The notes beneath the pieces were generated by a model that worked only from the letters and a program-made list of their open reading frames with translations, did not search any database and was not told the origin of the DNA. From assembly GCA_030539055.1 (NCBI GenBank), contig JAUNSV010000004.1, forward strand, positions 1-42,669: a stretch of DNA of 42,669 nucleotides. Reading direction: 5' to 3'. Below, piece after piece: positions 1-8,583 of the stretch (position 1 is its first letter; every line of letters begins with the position of its first letter). The stretch comes from Eubacteriales bacterium (GTDB lineage Bacteria > Bacillota > Clostridia > Lachnospirales > Lachnospiraceae). Both the position numbers and the translations under genes were made by a program.

Positions 1-548
1 TTTGTTGCATGAAAGGAAAACATAGAAGCATCACCAAAATTACCTATCCCAATATTATTATATTCTTCTCCAAAAGCGTGTGCTGCATCATATATTACTT
101 TCAAATTATATTCTTTTGATATAGAATCAATTTTTTCCACATCACATACATTTCCATATACATGCACTGGGACAATTGCCTTTGTATCTTTGGTAATTAA
201 TTTAGTTATCTTATCAGCATCAATAGTATAATCATCTTCATTTATATCACAAAAAATGGGTTTTAAACCATTTTGTACTATAGCGTGTGTAGTTGATGCA
301 AATGTAAATGGAGTAGTGATTACTTCGCCTTTCAAATCTAAAGCTTTAATTATATTTTCTAGTGCTAAATGTCCATTAACAAATAAAGTAATATTTTCTA
401 CACCTAAAAATTTTTTTAATTCTAGTTCTAGTTTTTTATGCTTCTCTCCCATATTTGTTAGCCAATGCGAATCAAATATGTCTTTTATTTCATCTGAAAA
501 TTCTTCAAAAGTCGGCAATGATGAGCGTGTTACTTCTATCGGTTTCAT
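1..548 (-). CDS. DegT/DnrJ/EryC1/StrS sugar aminotransferase, 3' end outside window
   Basis: PLP-dependent aminotransferase of the family that turns keto-sugars into amino-sugars for surface glycans. About 182 codons are visible. The ATG at 546-548 follows a GAGGAGGG-type ribosome binding site. The start of the protein (MKPIEVTRSSLPTFEEF), the segment ITTPFTFASTTHAI, and the sequence YDAAHAFGEEY followed by MFSFHAT are typical of the family. The Schiff-base lysine of the SFHATK motif is the very codon cut by the window edge. The gene reads in the same direction as the acetyltransferase and glycosyltransferase upstream of it, which fits a nucleotide-amino-sugar pathway. The exact sugar cannot be told from this fragment. 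Confidence 0.88.
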   Translation of the reverse strand, partial: MKPIEVTRSSLPTFEEFSDEIKDIFDSHWLTNMGEKHKKLELELKKFLGVENITLFVNGHLALENIIKALDLKGEVITTPFTFASTTHAIVQNGLKPIFCDINEDDYTIDADKITKLITKDTKAIVPVHVYGNVCDVEKIDSISKEYNLKVIYDAAHAFGEEYNNIGIGNFGDASMFSFHAT

Positions 549-588
549 ACCCCTCCTCTATACTACTACATACTAGGATTAACTTATA

Positions 589-1233
589 TTAAAACACTTT
601 CTTTTTAATATTTTTTTTTACCACTTTAGCTGGTATTCCATATGCAATTGAGTTTTCAACAATATCTTTATTCACCATACTCATTGCACCAATTATACAA
701 CTATCTCCAATTTTTATCTCTTGAATAATAAGAACTGACATTGCTATAAATGTATTTTTTCCTACAGAAACATGCCCTGCCAAAAGAACACCACTAGATA
801 CAATTGTATTATCTCCAACAATTGAGTCATGACTAAGAGTTACTTTATCTGCTATAACAACATTATTGCCAATAGTAGTATTGCAAGATATTATTGCAAA
901 TGTTTGAATAATACATCCTTTTCCTATTGTTGTAGTATTCGATATTTGGACAGATGGGTGAATCAAATTTGCAAACTTGTATCCGTCTTTTTCCAATTTT
1001 TCAAATAAACATTTTCTGTCATAAGGTTCTCCAATTGCTATAATACATTCAAAAAGATTTTTATCCTCATATAACTTGAAGTATTCATAAGTTAGTGTTT
1101 TATGGCCATTAATAATAGTATTGTTGTCTTTTGTATCATCAATAAATATTATTTCAGAATGCTTTCCTATTGTATTAGCTAATTCTAAAGTCTCTCGACC
1201 TAGCCCTCCTGAGCCATAAATCGCCAACTTCAT
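589..1233 (-). CDS. NeuD/PglD-family sugar O- or N-acetyltransferase
   Basis: 214 residues. The N-terminus IYGSGGLGRETLELA is the Rossmann-like UDP-sugar or cofactor-binding start of the NeuD/PglD family. From about residue 90 the protein becomes left-handed beta-helix hexapeptide repeats (for example GKGCII, GNNVVI, GDNTIVSSG, GKNTFI, GDSCIIGA), ending in the common IPAKVVKK tail. The family uses acetyl-CoA to acetylate sialic acid or bacillosamine-type amino-sugars. The ATG has an AAGGAGAT ribosome binding site. It lies 40 bases upstream of the DegT aminotransferase on the same strand. An aminotransferase followed by this acetyltransferase is the standard order for making an acetamido-sugar, which is the likely role (inference). 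Confidence 0.85.
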   Translation of the reverse strand: MKLAIYGSGGLGRETLELANTIGKHSEIIFIDDTKDNNTIINGHKTLTYEYFKLYEDKNLFECIIAIGEPYDRKCLFEKLEKDGYKFANLIHPSVQISNTTTIGKGCIIQTFAIISCNTTIGNNVVIADKVTLSHDSIVGDNTIVSSGVLLAGHVSVGKNTFIAMSVLIIQEIKIGDSCIIGAMSMVNKDIVENSIAYGIPAKVVKKNIKKKVF

Positions 1234-1259
1234 TGTATCTCCTTAAACTATCTATATTT

Positions 1260-2153
1260 TTAATCTGGTTTAAAAAAATTGTCTTTTGTATAATCCAAAT
1301 TTTCTTTATAAAAATAATACGCTTTCCACATATGACCTATATCGTATGCAAGATAATTCAATTTTGATAATTCATATACAAGTGCTTTTCCTGTAGGGCC
1401 AAGGATAAAACAAAATATTTGTTGACCCCCCCCCATTGGGGATTTTGCATATTTTTTTACTCTTTCTAGTATTTCATCATATTGTGAAAAAGCATTTGTA
1501 GTTGGTCCATATTCAACAGTAAAACTTTTAGCATATTCAAATATATTATGCTTATATTGTTTAACATTTTCACCTATAAACAAAATAATATCTTTATTAA
1601 AAAATAATTGCTTCAATTTTTCAAAAAAATTGTCATAATTATCAAGTGAACTTTGTGCAGGTAACAGACCAAATGCTGCATCAATATAAATATTTTGTTT
1701 ATTACACAGTTTCAAATAACTCATCCCAATTTTTTGTGAGTGTGCAAAATTAATTGCTTTCGTTCTATCATCTATAATGTCCATATCATGAAATACCATA
1801 TAATTTATTCCAATTAAAACATTTTGTTGATAATTGCTAATAACTTCTTTTAATATGGAAGAAAGTTTTGTTTCGTATTTTTGAAATGATAAGTCCTTTC
1901 CATTTATTAATTTTATCTCTCCATCGCCAAATCTAATGAAACTCTTATTGCTCTTTTTTATATAATCTATACTATCTATGGGAGATAATACTTTTATTAC
2001 ATTGTCAAAAGAACCATTCTCTCTTTTTTTATTCCACTCAAATATTTCATACACTTCTTGCATCTTTTGATAATCTAAATCAAACATATTATTTTTTAAA
2101 ATATATTTGATATTTTCCCCTAAATTATGAAGATAATTTCTTATTGGTAACAT
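1260..2153 (-). CDS. GT-D fold glycosyltransferase (DUF1792/SP_1767 type) with an internal G9 tract
   Basis: 297 residues. The motif FIRFGDGEI (DGE at about residues 77-79) is the metal- and nucleotide-sugar-binding DxE signature of GT-D glycosyltransferases, first described in streptococcal serine-rich-repeat adhesin glycosylation. The C-terminal part (FCFILGPTGKALVYELSKLNYLAYDIGHM) is also typical. A GAGGAA ribosome binding site precedes the ATG. It lies in the same direction as the amino-sugar genes and probably transfers a sugar during surface glycan or glycoprotein assembly; donor and acceptor are unknown. Codon 240 onward is encoded by nine consecutive G residues, so the last 57 residues depend on tract length. 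At nine G the frame is open. Confidence 0.82.
   Translation of the reverse strand: MLPIRNYLHNLGENIKYILKNNMFDLDYQKMQEVYEIFEWNKKRENGSFDNVIKVLSPIDSIDYIKKSNKSFIRFGDGEIKLINGKDLSFQKYETKLSSILKEVISNYQQNVLIGINYMVFHDMDIIDDRTKAINFAHSQKIGMSYLKLCNKQNIYIDAAFGLLPAQSSLDNYDNFFEKLKQLFFNKDIILFIGENVKQYKHNIFEYAKSFTVEYGPTTNAFSQYDEILERVKKYAKSPMGGGQQIFCFILGPTGKALVYELSKLNYLAYDIGHMWKAYYFYKENLDYTKDNFFKPD
1426..1434 (-). repeat. homopolymeric G9 tract (C9 on + strand) inside the glycosyltransferase gene
   Basis: Nine consecutive C on the plus strand, G on the coding strand, in otherwise very AT-rich DNA. It encodes Met-Gly-Gly-Gly at about residues 240-243. By direct reading, one extra G gives a TGA 18 codons later and one fewer G gives a TGA about 25 codons later. 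Either change removes the C-terminal 50-odd residues. Confidence 0.9.
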
Positions 2154-2156
2154 TTA

Positions 2157-2261
2157 TTATTCCTCAAATACAATCTTATGCTCCACATAGTGGCAATATA
2201 TTGTACCATTTTCATCATACATAGATTTTATCATATTTTGTCTTAGTTTCTCACATTTCAT
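2157..2261 (-). CDS. small ORF, 34 codons, upstream of the glycosyltransferase (uncertain)
   Basis: An ATG-to-TAA frame of 34 codons beginning MKCEKLRQNMIKSMYDENG and ending VEHKIVFEE. It ends one codon before the glycosyltransferase ATG, and its last codons contain that gene's ribosome binding site, so translational coupling is possible. It has no clear ribosome binding site of its own and no family I recognise. It could be a leader peptide, the tail of a deleted gene, or chance. Confidence 0.25.
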   Translation of the reverse strand: MKCEKLRQNMIKSMYDENGTIYCHYVEHKIVFEE

Positions 2262-2332
2262 ATTCTTTTAATTATAAGGTAAGCAAATACAATAGTCAAG
2301 TATCATTTTACTTGAACATTCACCATTGGAAT

Positions 2333-5300
2333 TTACATATTGCTGGAACCAGATGTATATAACTCACCTATAGTATTTGAAATTGGAGTTCCACTTGCAA
2401 ATACTACCCCTTTATTATTTGTTATTTCATTTAAGTATAATATTTTACCATATAAGTCTGTTGCTTTTTGGCTAGATGAGTTTTGTATATCTTTTATTTT
2501 TGTAATAAATTCTAAGTTTTTAAAAAGATGAGATTCATCAATATATAATTTGTCAATACCTAGTTGTTCAAATTCTATTGTATGGTCTTCTCTTTCGGCT
2601 TCTTGATTAAGTTTTTCTATTTTTGCTTTTGCATTTTGTAATTGTTTTTGTAATTTTTTTTTGTGTTGTTGGTGAAGAATATTGTGCATAGCTTATTGCT
2701 TCTTCTGTTTCTTCTATTTGTTTTTCTATTATTTGTCTTCTTTTCTCAAGTGACAAAGGGATTAATTGTAATTGCGAATGACCTATTATAACTGCATCGT
2801 AATTATTAAGTGCAATATTTTGTAATAATTTTAATCTGTTTTCTTTGCTAAAGTCTTTTTCGGTTGCTACTAAAATATTTGCAGTTGGATACAAAGCTAA
2901 AAATTCATTACTTGTTTGTGTTGTTAAATGGTTAGGAACACATATCATAGCTTTTGTAATTAGTCCTAATCTTTTACCCTCCATTATTGAAGCTACCATT
3001 TCAAAAGTTTTACCTGCTCCTACACAATGTGCTAATAAAGTATTATTGCCATGCAATATATGTGCGATAGCATTTTTTTGATGTTCCATTAATGTTATTT
3101 CGTTTGATTTTAAAGGAAAAGTTAAATAACTACCATCATATTCTCTTGGTCTTATGTTGTTGTACATTTTATTATATTTTCTTTCAATTTCTTTTTTTAA
3201 AATTTCATCTTTATTTAACCATTTTTCAAACTCTTCTTTTATTTTATCAGCTTTACTTTGTGCTAATTCAGTTTCTTTTGTATTTAATTCACGAATCTCT
3301 TTTTTATTTACATAATCATATACTTTATCATATATTGTTAAAGGTTTAAAATTTAATAAATGTTCAAATATTTTATCTGCTGGCATTCTACTTGTTCCAT
3401 ATTCAATTATATTAGAATCAGTTGTATTATTATAATATGTTGGTTTTACATTATATCCTTGTTCGCTTGAATAGTTTATATCATAGCTTGTGCTTATTAA
3501 GTGTGTTAAAAATTTTTCATATTGTTTATTAGTTATTACATTTGACCCTATTTTTATTGTTATTGCTTCAAATGGTATATTGGGAGGTAAAACTTCATTT
3601 AATTTTTTCAAGTTGTAAGCATACTTTTTTTTAGTTTCTTCTATTTCTTCTTCTGTATGAAAGTGTTTATCACTCATATAAGTAATATAATTATATAACT
3701 CAGTTAGTTTTTCTTGAATATTTCCAGAAAGATATTCTTCTTTAGGTTCATAAGTATTTGATATAGGATTATAAAATATTACTCCCTCCAATTCTTTTAC
3801 GATTTCTTCTTCAGTTTTTCCCTTATATAATTTTTGCATATATTCAATATTAATATTTCCATATGTATTTAATGAACAAATATATGCGTCTTGTGCATTT
3901 GATACACTTGTTATTATTTCTGCTTTTTTTATTGTGTCTTCAAAGAATATACCTGCTTTTTTAATTTCTTTTGTATCATCATCTTTATTTACTATTACTT
4001 CTAATTGTAATATTTTTTAAAATTGATAATCATTTGTATTTGCATATAGTTTTCTTATTTGTTTTTCTCTCTCTGAAAAAGTACCATATTGATTTTTATA
4101 ATTGTCATATAATTGATTTAATATTATTCTTTGATTTTCTACATCTGTACTTTCTGTATTATGTATTAATAATTCTTGTATTTGAGTGCTTTTTTCTCGT
4201 ATTTGGATTAATTGTTTTAATTCTTCTTTGTTATTTTTTATTTCTGTTTCATTTTTTCCTGGAATAGTATATATATTTTTATTATATTTTATTTCTCCAT
4301 CTTCATCTATATATAATATTCCATCATTAAATATTTCATCTCTTTGTAACAAAAATAAATTTTGTTCTTTATCAATTTCTTTATATATATTTTCAATCTT
4401 TAATAAATTAATGCTTTTATCTAATTTTTTTTCTAATAACTCTTGTTCCTCTTTTTCAGTTAAGTCTAGAGAACTTGTATTTAAAATCCAATCAATTTTA
4501 TTATTTAATATATCTACTTTTGGTATACCAACAAGTGTATTGTCTGGTAATATTTCATTATATCTAGCCTTAATTAAATTTTCTTCATACTTCTTTTTTA
4601 TGTATTCATTCACAATAAACATTGAATCGCTCCTAAGAGGTTCAGTATTTATCCATTGTGCTTCTTTTGGTAATGTACCATCTCTTGTAAAATCTCTTTT
4701 CTTTAAAAATATAATATCACTTGCTGTTTCAGTTCCTGCATTCTTTTTAAATGCTGTGTTTGGTAATCGTATTGCACCTAAAAATTCTGCTTCTTGTGAT
4801 ATTTTTTTTCTTATTTTAGTATCTTTATTATCTAAAGTACTTGTTGCTGTAATAAATGCTATTATTCCACCTGGTCGCACCTTGTCTAATGTTTTTATAA
4901 AAAAATAATCATGTATTCCTAAACCTTTAAAATTATTGCTGATTTTTGGGTCTTGTTTATCTGCAATATAACCTATTTTTCCAAATGGTACATTCCCTAT
5001 TGCTACATCAAAATACTTATTAGTAAATTGTGTTTTTTCATACCCCTTTATTTCAATATTAGCATTTTGATATAGTTGTCTTGCTATTCTACCTGATATT
5101 TCATCTAGTTCTACACCTTGAATAAATGATTTATTCTTCATTTCTTCTGGCATTAATCCAAAAAAATTTCCTATTCCACAGCTAGGTTCTAATATTTTCC
5201 CACCTTTAAAGCCCATTTTGTCTAATGCTTTATATATACTATTTATAATTATAGGTTGTGTGTAAAAGGCAGTATTAATACTTTGATTAGCTTCTTGATA

Positions 5301-6425
5301 TTCACTTTCTGTTAGTATTTCTTTTAATTCTTTATATTCTGTACTCCAATTTGTTTTTGTATTATCAAATGCTTCTTGTATTGCTCCCCAGCCTGTGTAT
5401 TTTGATAATATTTCTTGTTCTTCTTTTGTTGCTAGTCTATTTTCGCTTTCTATTGTTTTTAATGTTTTTATTGCTGTGATATTGTATTTGTATCGTTCTT
5501 TTGGAGTGTATTGTCCTATGTCATTATCTTTTATTACATAATCTATTTTTTCTTGTGTGTCCAAAGAAAAATCAAGCCCTTTATTTTGGCTTGATTCTGC
5601 TTTTACTTCTTCAACTTCTCCTTTATTTATGGTTCGGTCGGTTGAAATAATATGTCGTGGTCCATTATCTCTGTCACTATCATATCCATCCGATTCCATA
5701 TTATGTCTTTCTCGTTTTCTGTTGGTATCCAGTTCTCCTTGGTTATCCCCAACTCCCTCTTTATATCCTGTATTACTCTCTTCTCCATTGAGTGTGCCAT
5801 ACTGTACCATGCGTCCTGATATATTTTGAGTAGTTCGCAAAGGTATCTCTTCAATGTTCCCTCTTGCTTCATTTTCTTGTATAACTTCTTCTCGTATGCT
5901 CTCATATATTGTTCTTTCTTCGCTCGTGGATCTCTTATATTCGGGTATATCTCTTTGCTTGAGCGTTTCTCTCTTTCTGTTACTGTATAATCTAGCTTCA
6001 TTTGTGTTATCATCATCTCTGGTGTCCAGCAATCGTCGGTCTTCTCGTATAGTTCCTCTAGTGTCATCTCTAGTCCTGTTGTTTCTTTCAACCGTTCCAA
6101 ATCTTTCAAAAGATTGTCGTTGCGTTCGTTCTTCAGTTGTGCTAATCTCTTTTTCTCTCGAGCTTCCATCATACGCTCCATTGCTTCCATTGCTATCATC
6201 ATTATTGATTTCCTCCTCTTCTTTTCTTTTTTCTGTTCTATCTTTTATCATTTGTAAATATTGCTCTTCTAATTTTTTTGCTCCATTGTCTAATAAGTCT
6301 TTTATATGTGTTGTTTTGTCTTCTTTAATTGTATTATTCCTTAAACCAAACCATTTGTCAAGAGTCTTTTCGATTTTATTTGTCATTTTTGTTTTTGTAC
6401 TCATTACATCATTAAATAAATACAA
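2333..6425 (-). pseudogene. relic of a giant N6-adenine methylase / SNF2-type helicase of integrative elements
   Basis: One gene reads through three open segments. The first (4017-6425) has a charged linker, then the MTase region with motif I ILEPSCGIGNFFG and motif IV GNVPFG. An in-frame TAA at 4017-4019 stops it, but the same frame stays open through 2607. That second segment has Walker A LLAHCVGAGKTFEMV. At an A9 tract (2654-2662) a one-base shift is needed to continue into the third segment, which holds the DEAH-like box LYIDESHLFKN and ASGTPISNTIGELYT. Homology stops abruptly at GELYT near 2350. At the 5' end the frame runs straight back to the ilvE stop codon without a ribosome binding site, so the N-terminus is missing too. 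Intact relatives are about 2,000 residues or more, carried by integrative conjugative elements and plasmids of Clostridia. Family recognition is firm; non-functionality is inferred from the two lesions plus truncation. Confidence 0.8.
5627..6202 (-). CDS. nested ORF, TnpV-like, inside the methylase-helicase relic
   Basis: 191 codons open in the frame shifted by one relative to the methylase-helicase, fully inside its charged linker. The ATG (first of two in a row) is preceded at nine bases by a perfect AGGAGG, which in the other frame merely encodes Glu-Glu-Glu. The protein starts MMIAMEAMERMMEAREKKRL (helical, charged). Its C-terminal half (YMRAYEKKLYKKMKQEGTLKRYL, then WNRMDMIVTEIMDHDILF) resembles the TnpV family found in clostridial transposons. 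That resemblance is from memory and weak to moderate. The region is less AT-rich than its surroundings, as expected when two frames are constrained. It may alternatively be a chance open frame preserved by codon bias, but the ribosome binding site argues for translation. Confidence 0.5.
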   Translation of the reverse strand: MMIAMEAMERMMEAREKKRLAQLKNERNDNLLKDLERLKETTGLEMTLEELYEKTDDCWTPEMMITQMKLDYTVTEREKRSSKEIYPNIRDPRAKKEQYMRAYEKKLYKKMKQEGTLKRYLCELLKIYQDAWYSMAHSMEKRVIQDIKRELGITKENWIPTENEKDIIWNRMDMIVTEIMDHDILFQPTEP

Positions 6426-6437
6426 ATATTCTTTAAA

Positions 6438-7502
6438 TCATACTTTTAATATCCACTTATATTTATCTTCTATATTTCCTCTTTGAATACCTACTATAGT
6501 ATCATAAAGCATTTGAGACACATCACCAATTTTATTGTTATTTATCTCATAGTCTACCCCATCAAGAAATAAATGACCTATAGGAGAAATAACAGCTGCA
6601 GTGCCACAACCAAAGGCCTCTTCTAAAGTATTGTTCTTCACTGCTTTTATTAGATCATCCTTAGATATTTTTGTCTCCTCACAATGAATATTTTTATCTT
6701 TTAATATATGAAGAACAGATTTTCTAGTGATACCTGGAAGTATAGAACCAGTTAATTCAGGTGTTACTACTTTTCCTGCTATCTTAAACATTACATTCAT
6801 GCAACCAACTTCTTCAATATATTTTCTCTCCACTCCATCAAGCCATAGAACTTGGTTATATCCTTTTTCTTCTGCTTTTAATTCTGCTCTATGAGCACCA
6901 CCATAATTTCCACCACATTTTACTTCTCCAGTTCCGCCCCTTACTGCCCTAACATCACTATCCTCTATAAGAATTTTTTGAGGAGAAAGTCCATTTTTAC
7001 TGTAGTTTGCTACAGGGCTCATAATGATAGCAAATTCTGCCTTTGAAATTGGTGCAACTGAAATACTCTCATCATTAGCAAACATAAAAGGTCTAATATA
7101 TAAAGAAGTTCCTTCTTCTTTTGGAACCCAGTCTCTATCTATATCAACTAATTTTTTGAGTGTTTCTAATGCGAAGTCTTCATCAATGTTAGGCAAGGTC
7201 ATTCTAGTAGCAGACTTGTTCATTCTCTTAAAGTTTTCACTTGGTCTAAATAGATTAATCTCTCCATTACTTGTTCTATAAGCTTTCATACCTTCAAATA
7301 TCTCTGAACCGTAGTGAAGTACTGCGCTACCTGGGCAGATAGAGAAATTATGAAATTCTTCTATTCTTGGATCATACCATCCCTTCTCTGCATCATATTC
7401 CATCACAAACATATGGTCTGTGAATACTTTACCAAATTGCACATTTTTCATATCAGGCTTTGCTTTTTTGTTCTTAGTTAATGTAACCTTTAACTCATTC
7501 AT
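6438..7502 (-). CDS. ilvE: branched-chain amino acid aminotransferase
   Basis: 354 residues, full length for the class IV PLP aminotransferase family. It interconverts Leu, Ile and Val with their 2-keto acids using glutamate/2-oxoglutarate. Family hallmarks include FHNFSICPGSAVLHYGSEIFEGMKAYR, LFRPSENFKRMNKSA, GTGEVKCGGNYGGAHRAE and the C-terminal AFGCGTAAVISPIG. An AAAGGAG ribosome binding site lies seven bases before the ATG. It stands alone rather than in an ilv operon. Its 5' region holds a promoter, a leader peptide rich in Ile/Leu/Val and a terminator 27 bases before the start, so it is probably controlled by attenuation. Downstream the same frame continues directly into the methylase-helicase relic, marking an old insertion junction at its 3' end. 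Confidence 0.96.
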   Translation of the reverse strand: MNELKVTLTKNKKAKPDMKNVQFGKVFTDHMFVMEYDAEKGWYDPRIEEFHNFSICPGSAVLHYGSEIFEGMKAYRTSNGEINLFRPSENFKRMNKSATRMTLPNIDEDFALETLKKLVDIDRDWVPKEEGTSLYIRPFMFANDESISVAPISKAEFAIIMSPVANYSKNGLSPQKILIEDSDVRAVRGGTGEVKCGGNYGGAHRAELKAEEKGYNQVLWLDGVERKYIEEVGCMNVMFKIAGKVVTPELTGSILPGITRKSVLHILKDKNIHCEETKISKDDLIKAVKNNTLEEAFGCGTAAVISPIGHLFLDGVDYEINNNKIGDVSQMLYDTIVGIQRGNIEDKYKWILKV

Positions 7503-7529
7503 ATCATATCTCCTTTGATAGTAAAATAA

Positions 7530-7558
7530 AAAAGAGACTGTTATTTTTAGTCTCTTTT
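7530..7558 (-). terminator. ilvE attenuator terminator hairpin
   Basis: A perfect 10-bp stem (AAAAGAGACT and AGTCTCTTTT, nine-base loop), followed on the minus strand by a run of T, ends 27 bases before the ilvE start codon. The 5' arm plus loop (AGACTAAA) is complementary to TTTAGTCT at 7624-7631 inside the leader-peptide frame, giving an alternative pairing that would break the terminator. Confidence 0.8.
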
Positions 7559-7591
7559 ATAAAATATATATATAAATTAATATATATCATT

Positions 7592-7708
7592 TTATATAAT
7601 AATATTTTTTATATTATTATAGTAGACTAAAGAAATAGAGTTAAAATAAAATGAAATAGCGATTGCTACTACAATTAGAATAATATATTGCATAATTATA
7701 CTTAACAT
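7592..7708 (-). CDS. putative ilvE leader peptide (38 codons, rich in Ile/Leu/Val)
   Basis: ATG with a GAGGAG ribosome binding site at the right distance, 38 codons, TAA stop. Eleven of the first 18 residues are Ile, Leu or Val (for example YIILIVVAIAI), and the frame ends NIKNIII. It sits between a sigma-A promoter and a terminator in front of ilvE. Codons 26-28 overlap the strand that can pair with the terminator's 5' arm. This is the arrangement of amino-acid-responsive attenuators: a ribosome stalled on early Ile/Leu/Val codons would leave the antiterminator strand free. The peptide is also hydrophobic enough to be a small membrane protein, which is the main alternative. A separate 10-bp AT hairpin (7596-7605 with 7611-7620) covers its end. 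Confidence 0.7.
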   Translation of the reverse strand: MLSIIMQYIILIVVAIAISFYFNSISLVYYNNIKNIII

Positions 7709-7738
7709 CTATATCTCCTCGTCAAAATTATTTTTATC

Positions 7739-7767
7739 AATTTACTACTTTTTGATTAATTTGTCAA
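7739..7767 (-). promoter_or_regulatory. sigma-A promoter of the ilvE leader
   Basis: Minus strand: TTGACA (7762-7767), 17-base spacer, TAAATT (7739-7744). The expected transcription start near 7732 gives about 24 bases before the leader-peptide ATG, including its ribosome binding site. Confidence 0.65.
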
Positions 7768-7910
7768 CTGTTTTTATTCTTAGCTTTATATGAGATCACT
7801 GAGCTTGTTTTAGAGCATCTACGCTTTGCACTTTTTGATTGTTTGGATCTGCAATCTATTTTTATTATATCCATTGCTTACTCATTTTGATTATTAGAAC
7901 TAATTATTTC

Positions 7911-8021
7911 TTACAAAGTAATATTTTGATTTATAAATCTATCAAAGCATACTTCATCTTCTAAGTGAATTGCTTTTTTTGGACTTGCATGAACACAAGC
8001 ATTGCATGACTGACATTTATT
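7911..8021 (-). pseudogene. relic of a 4Fe-4S ferredoxin domain (EFR1-like C-terminus)
   Basis: A short frame encodes KCQSCNACVHASPKKAIHLE followed by about 15 more residues to a TAA. This is a CxxCxxCxxxC-P iron-sulphur motif in which the last cysteine position reads Ser, and a TAA sits in frame just before the first cysteine. The tail resembles the end of clostridial flavodoxin/ferredoxin fusion proteins (EFR1 type). No intact gene surrounds it. The rest of 7709-8184 shows only degenerate sequence; an overlapping 96-codon frame (7961-8251) runs through the relic in another frame and looks like read-through of debris. Confidence 0.5.
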
Positions 8022-8184
8022 TTAATACTTTGGCACATTATCCAAAGTATTGACATAGGTTCATTATCCATCAACTGCATCTTCAGATCATTCTCAGTTA
8101 CATAAGGAAATATCTTATGTTCTGCATATGTTGTACTCTTCCGATTATACATATTTTGCAACTGAATAGGTGAATCTGTGATGT

Positions 8185-8583
8185 CTATGTCACCATCTTC
8201 ATTTCTGTCAATAATTCTTCCTTGTACACCTTTAATCGCTCTGTTGCCCATTTTCTGAACTTCGTCGCAACAGATGATTTGATTCTATATCCAAGGGAAA
8301 TAATTATGTCCAAATTATAGAATGGCAGTTCTCTTTCCACTTGTCTGTTTCCTTCTAAACGGAGCTGTCGGAATTTCCGACAGGTTGATTCTTCGTCCAA
8401 TTCCCTTTCATCGTAAATGTTTTTAATATGCTCCACAACATTAGTGCGTGACGATTGGAACAGCTCCGCCATCTGCTGTTGTGTCAACCAAACAGTTTCA
8501 TCTTCCATACGCACATCAATATGCGTAAGTCCATCTTCTGTTTGATATATAATCACTTCGCCTTTATTATCTATGGAATCCAT
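8185..8583 (-). pseudogene. truncated RhuM-family gene
   Basis: The first 115 or so residues match the N-terminal half of RhuM-family proteins (VWLTQQQMAELFQSSRTNVVEHI, PFYNLDIIISLGYRIKS, FRKWATERLK). Homology then ends and the frame terminates after about 15 unrelated residues. The intact copy at 16500-17507 is 335 residues and shares the first 30 residues almost exactly. An AGGAGGG ribosome binding site is kept. RhuM proteins are common near restriction systems and in phage-like regions; their biochemical role is not established. This copy lacks the C-terminal two thirds and is treated as a relic. Confidence 0.8.

Noticed and set aside
4186-4908. 240-codon plus-strand ORF opposite the methylase-helicase relic
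   Set aside because: Low-complexity Ser/Phe/Ile protein, no ribosome binding site, antisense to recognisable methylase motifs.
5854-6486. 210-codon plus-strand ORF
   Set aside because: Antisense shadow of the charged linker; Ser/Leu-rich translation without family features or start signal.
7961-8251. 96-codon minus-strand ORF
   Set aside because: Overlaps the rhuM relic and the ferredoxin relic in other frames and has no ribosome binding site; looks like chance reading of debris.
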